Below are positions 63,269-64,000 of a DNA stretch of 64,000 bases, piece after piece; positions within the stretch are counted from its first letter, which is position 1, and every line of letters starts with the position of its first letter. The notes beneath the pieces were generated by a model. It had not been told where the DNA came from. It did not search any database and saw only the letters and a list, made by a program, of their open reading frames with translations. Source of the DNA: Cellvibrionaceae bacterium (GTDB taxonomy: Bacteria > Pseudomonadota > Gammaproteobacteria > Pseudomonadales > Cellvibrionaceae); the NCBI GenBank assembly GCA_025800365.1, contig JAOXRT010000131.1, positions 59,428 through 123,427 on the forward strand, read 5' to 3'. The position numbers and the translations under genes were made by a program.

Positions 63269-64000
63269 ATGTCCAATCATTCAGTCCAAATTGCTAACTT
63301 CGAGCTCGATTCTCAGCGTATTCAGCTCAGCCACAATGGCGAGCTGCTTAGCGAAGACGAAAAGCTGATTCGCTTACTGAGGCTCTTGGCAGAAAGCTAC
63401 CCAAATGCTGTAACGAAGCAGGATTTGCTCGATCAGCTGTGGGGCGAGGTGGTGGTCTCAGAGGCGTCACTAGCAAAGCTTGTCTCAGAAGCTCGCCGGA
63501 CACTTTCTGCCCATGAAGAGCGGGATATCATTAAAACAGTGCATGGTAAGGGCTATCGCTTAGCGCTTGAGCCCCACTATGTTCAGCAACCCCCCCGTAA
63601 TGACTTGCACCAGCTCAAGCGAGAGCAGATCATCGAAGCCAGCAGTGTTTCCGTTAATGGCAGAACTAATGGTGTTGCTGAGCAGCCGCGTGATGAGAGT
63701 CGCAGTTACGGATTGCTAATGTTGATTGGTTTGTTAGTGATGGGTTCTTTTGGTGCTGGCGCCTACTTCTTACCGAGAGAGAAGGAGCCAGAAAGTGTAT
63801 TGGGACGCTGGCAATTGATTGATAACAATGTCGTGTTACATACCGAAATAAACTCTGATAACTATCCCTTTTGTGAAGACACGGTGGAATACCTAAACGC
63901 TACCATGATCCAGCGTAATGGGGCCTATATATTGAGCTCGCCATTACTGGAAATAAACCTAGGGCTGAATATCGAATATGGCAAACCCTTGAATGCCAAC
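63269..64000 (+). CDS. CadC-like transmembrane transcriptional regulator (cut at right edge)
   Basis: The frame is open from the ATG at 63269 to the end of the window, 244 codons without a stop. The N-terminal OmpR-type winged helix (about 8-100) shows TKQDLLDQLWGEVVVSEASL, KLVSEARRTLSA and the wing TVHGKGYRLAL. A hydrophilic linker (105-145) is followed by one transmembrane helix (about 148-170, YGLLMLIGLLVMGSFGAGAYF) and the beginning of a periplasmic domain. This is the ToxR/CadC plan: cytoplasmic DNA binding and periplasmic sensing. The sensor domain is cut, so its input is unknown. Confidence 0.85.
   Translation, partial: MSNHSVQIANFELDSQRIQLSHNGELLSEDEKLIRLLRLLAESYPNAVTKQDLLDQLWGEVVVSEASLAKLVSEARRTLSAHEERDIIKTVHGKGYRLALEPHYVQQPPRNDLHQLKREQIIEASSVSVNGRTNGVAEQPRDESRSYGLLMLIGLLVMGSFGAGAYFLPREKEPESVLGRWQLIDNNVVLHTEINSDNYPFCEDTVEYLNATMIQRNGAYILSSPLLEINLGLNIEYGKPLNAN

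Overview
The window is a stretch of bacterial chromosome from a gammaproteobacterium, probably a marine one in the Pseudomonadales/Cellvibrionales area. This placement is inferred from gene content and order, not from any search. The housekeeping skeleton phoR-phoB-ubiA-ubiC-HU ... YbaK/HDOD-recG-oxyR ... ridA-spoT-rpoZ-gmk ... yicC-rph runs in an order close to the one I recall for Pseudomonas, but blocks of accessory genes are inserted between its members. I saw no rRNA, tRNA, CRISPR array, insertion sequence or prophage. The window opens in the tail of one gene and ends inside a CadC-like regulator.

Region by region: 1-5.1 kb has a FemAB/GNAT-like protein, the PhoR/PhoB phosphate two-component system (with a probable Pho box before phoB) and the ubiquinone genes ubiCA. 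5.3-7 kb has an HU protein and a glutamate/dicarboxylate-type symporter. 7-17 kb is the first accessory block: an FHA protein with a winged-helix C-terminus, followed by three paralogous transmembrane Ser/Thr kinases with TPR-rich C-terminal halves and a small opposing gene. 17-22 kb has a YbaK-like/HDOD protein, recG and oxyR. 22-31 kb holds a SDR protein, a DUF418 membrane protein, a TauD-like dioxygenase divergent from an AraC regulator, and a two-gene module (small secreted protein plus S9 peptidase) present twice in tandem. 31-38 kb has ridA, spoT, rpoZ, gmk, a YpfJ-type metalloprotease and a PIN-PhoH ATPase.

38-40 kb contains a receiver-CheC protein, a PAS protein and a small P-loop GTPase-like protein. 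40-46 kb is an MksF-MksE-MksB condensin operon without the JetD/MksG nuclease. 46-47.6 kb is a solitary trpB. 47.6-54 kb is one tight operon coding for a di-haem peroxidase, a cupredoxin, a two-haem cytochrome c, a membrane PAS histidine kinase, a receiver-HDOD protein and a receiver protein with a degenerate HD-GYP domain. 54-59 kb has yicC, rph, a secreted plant-type LRR protein and a VOC protein. 59-64 kb has a molybdopterin oxidoreductase, a GNAT, a SMI1/KNR4 protein, a DUF2058 protein and the partial CadC-like regulator.

Two blocks look most like uncharacterised systems. One is the FHA-regulator/three-kinase cluster, where phosphothreonine made by the membrane kinases could be read by an FHA transcription factor. 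The other is the peroxidase-cupredoxin-cytochrome-kinase-HDOD operon, which looks like periplasmic electron transfer wired to a signalling cascade. Both functional readings are inference from domain content and gene order.
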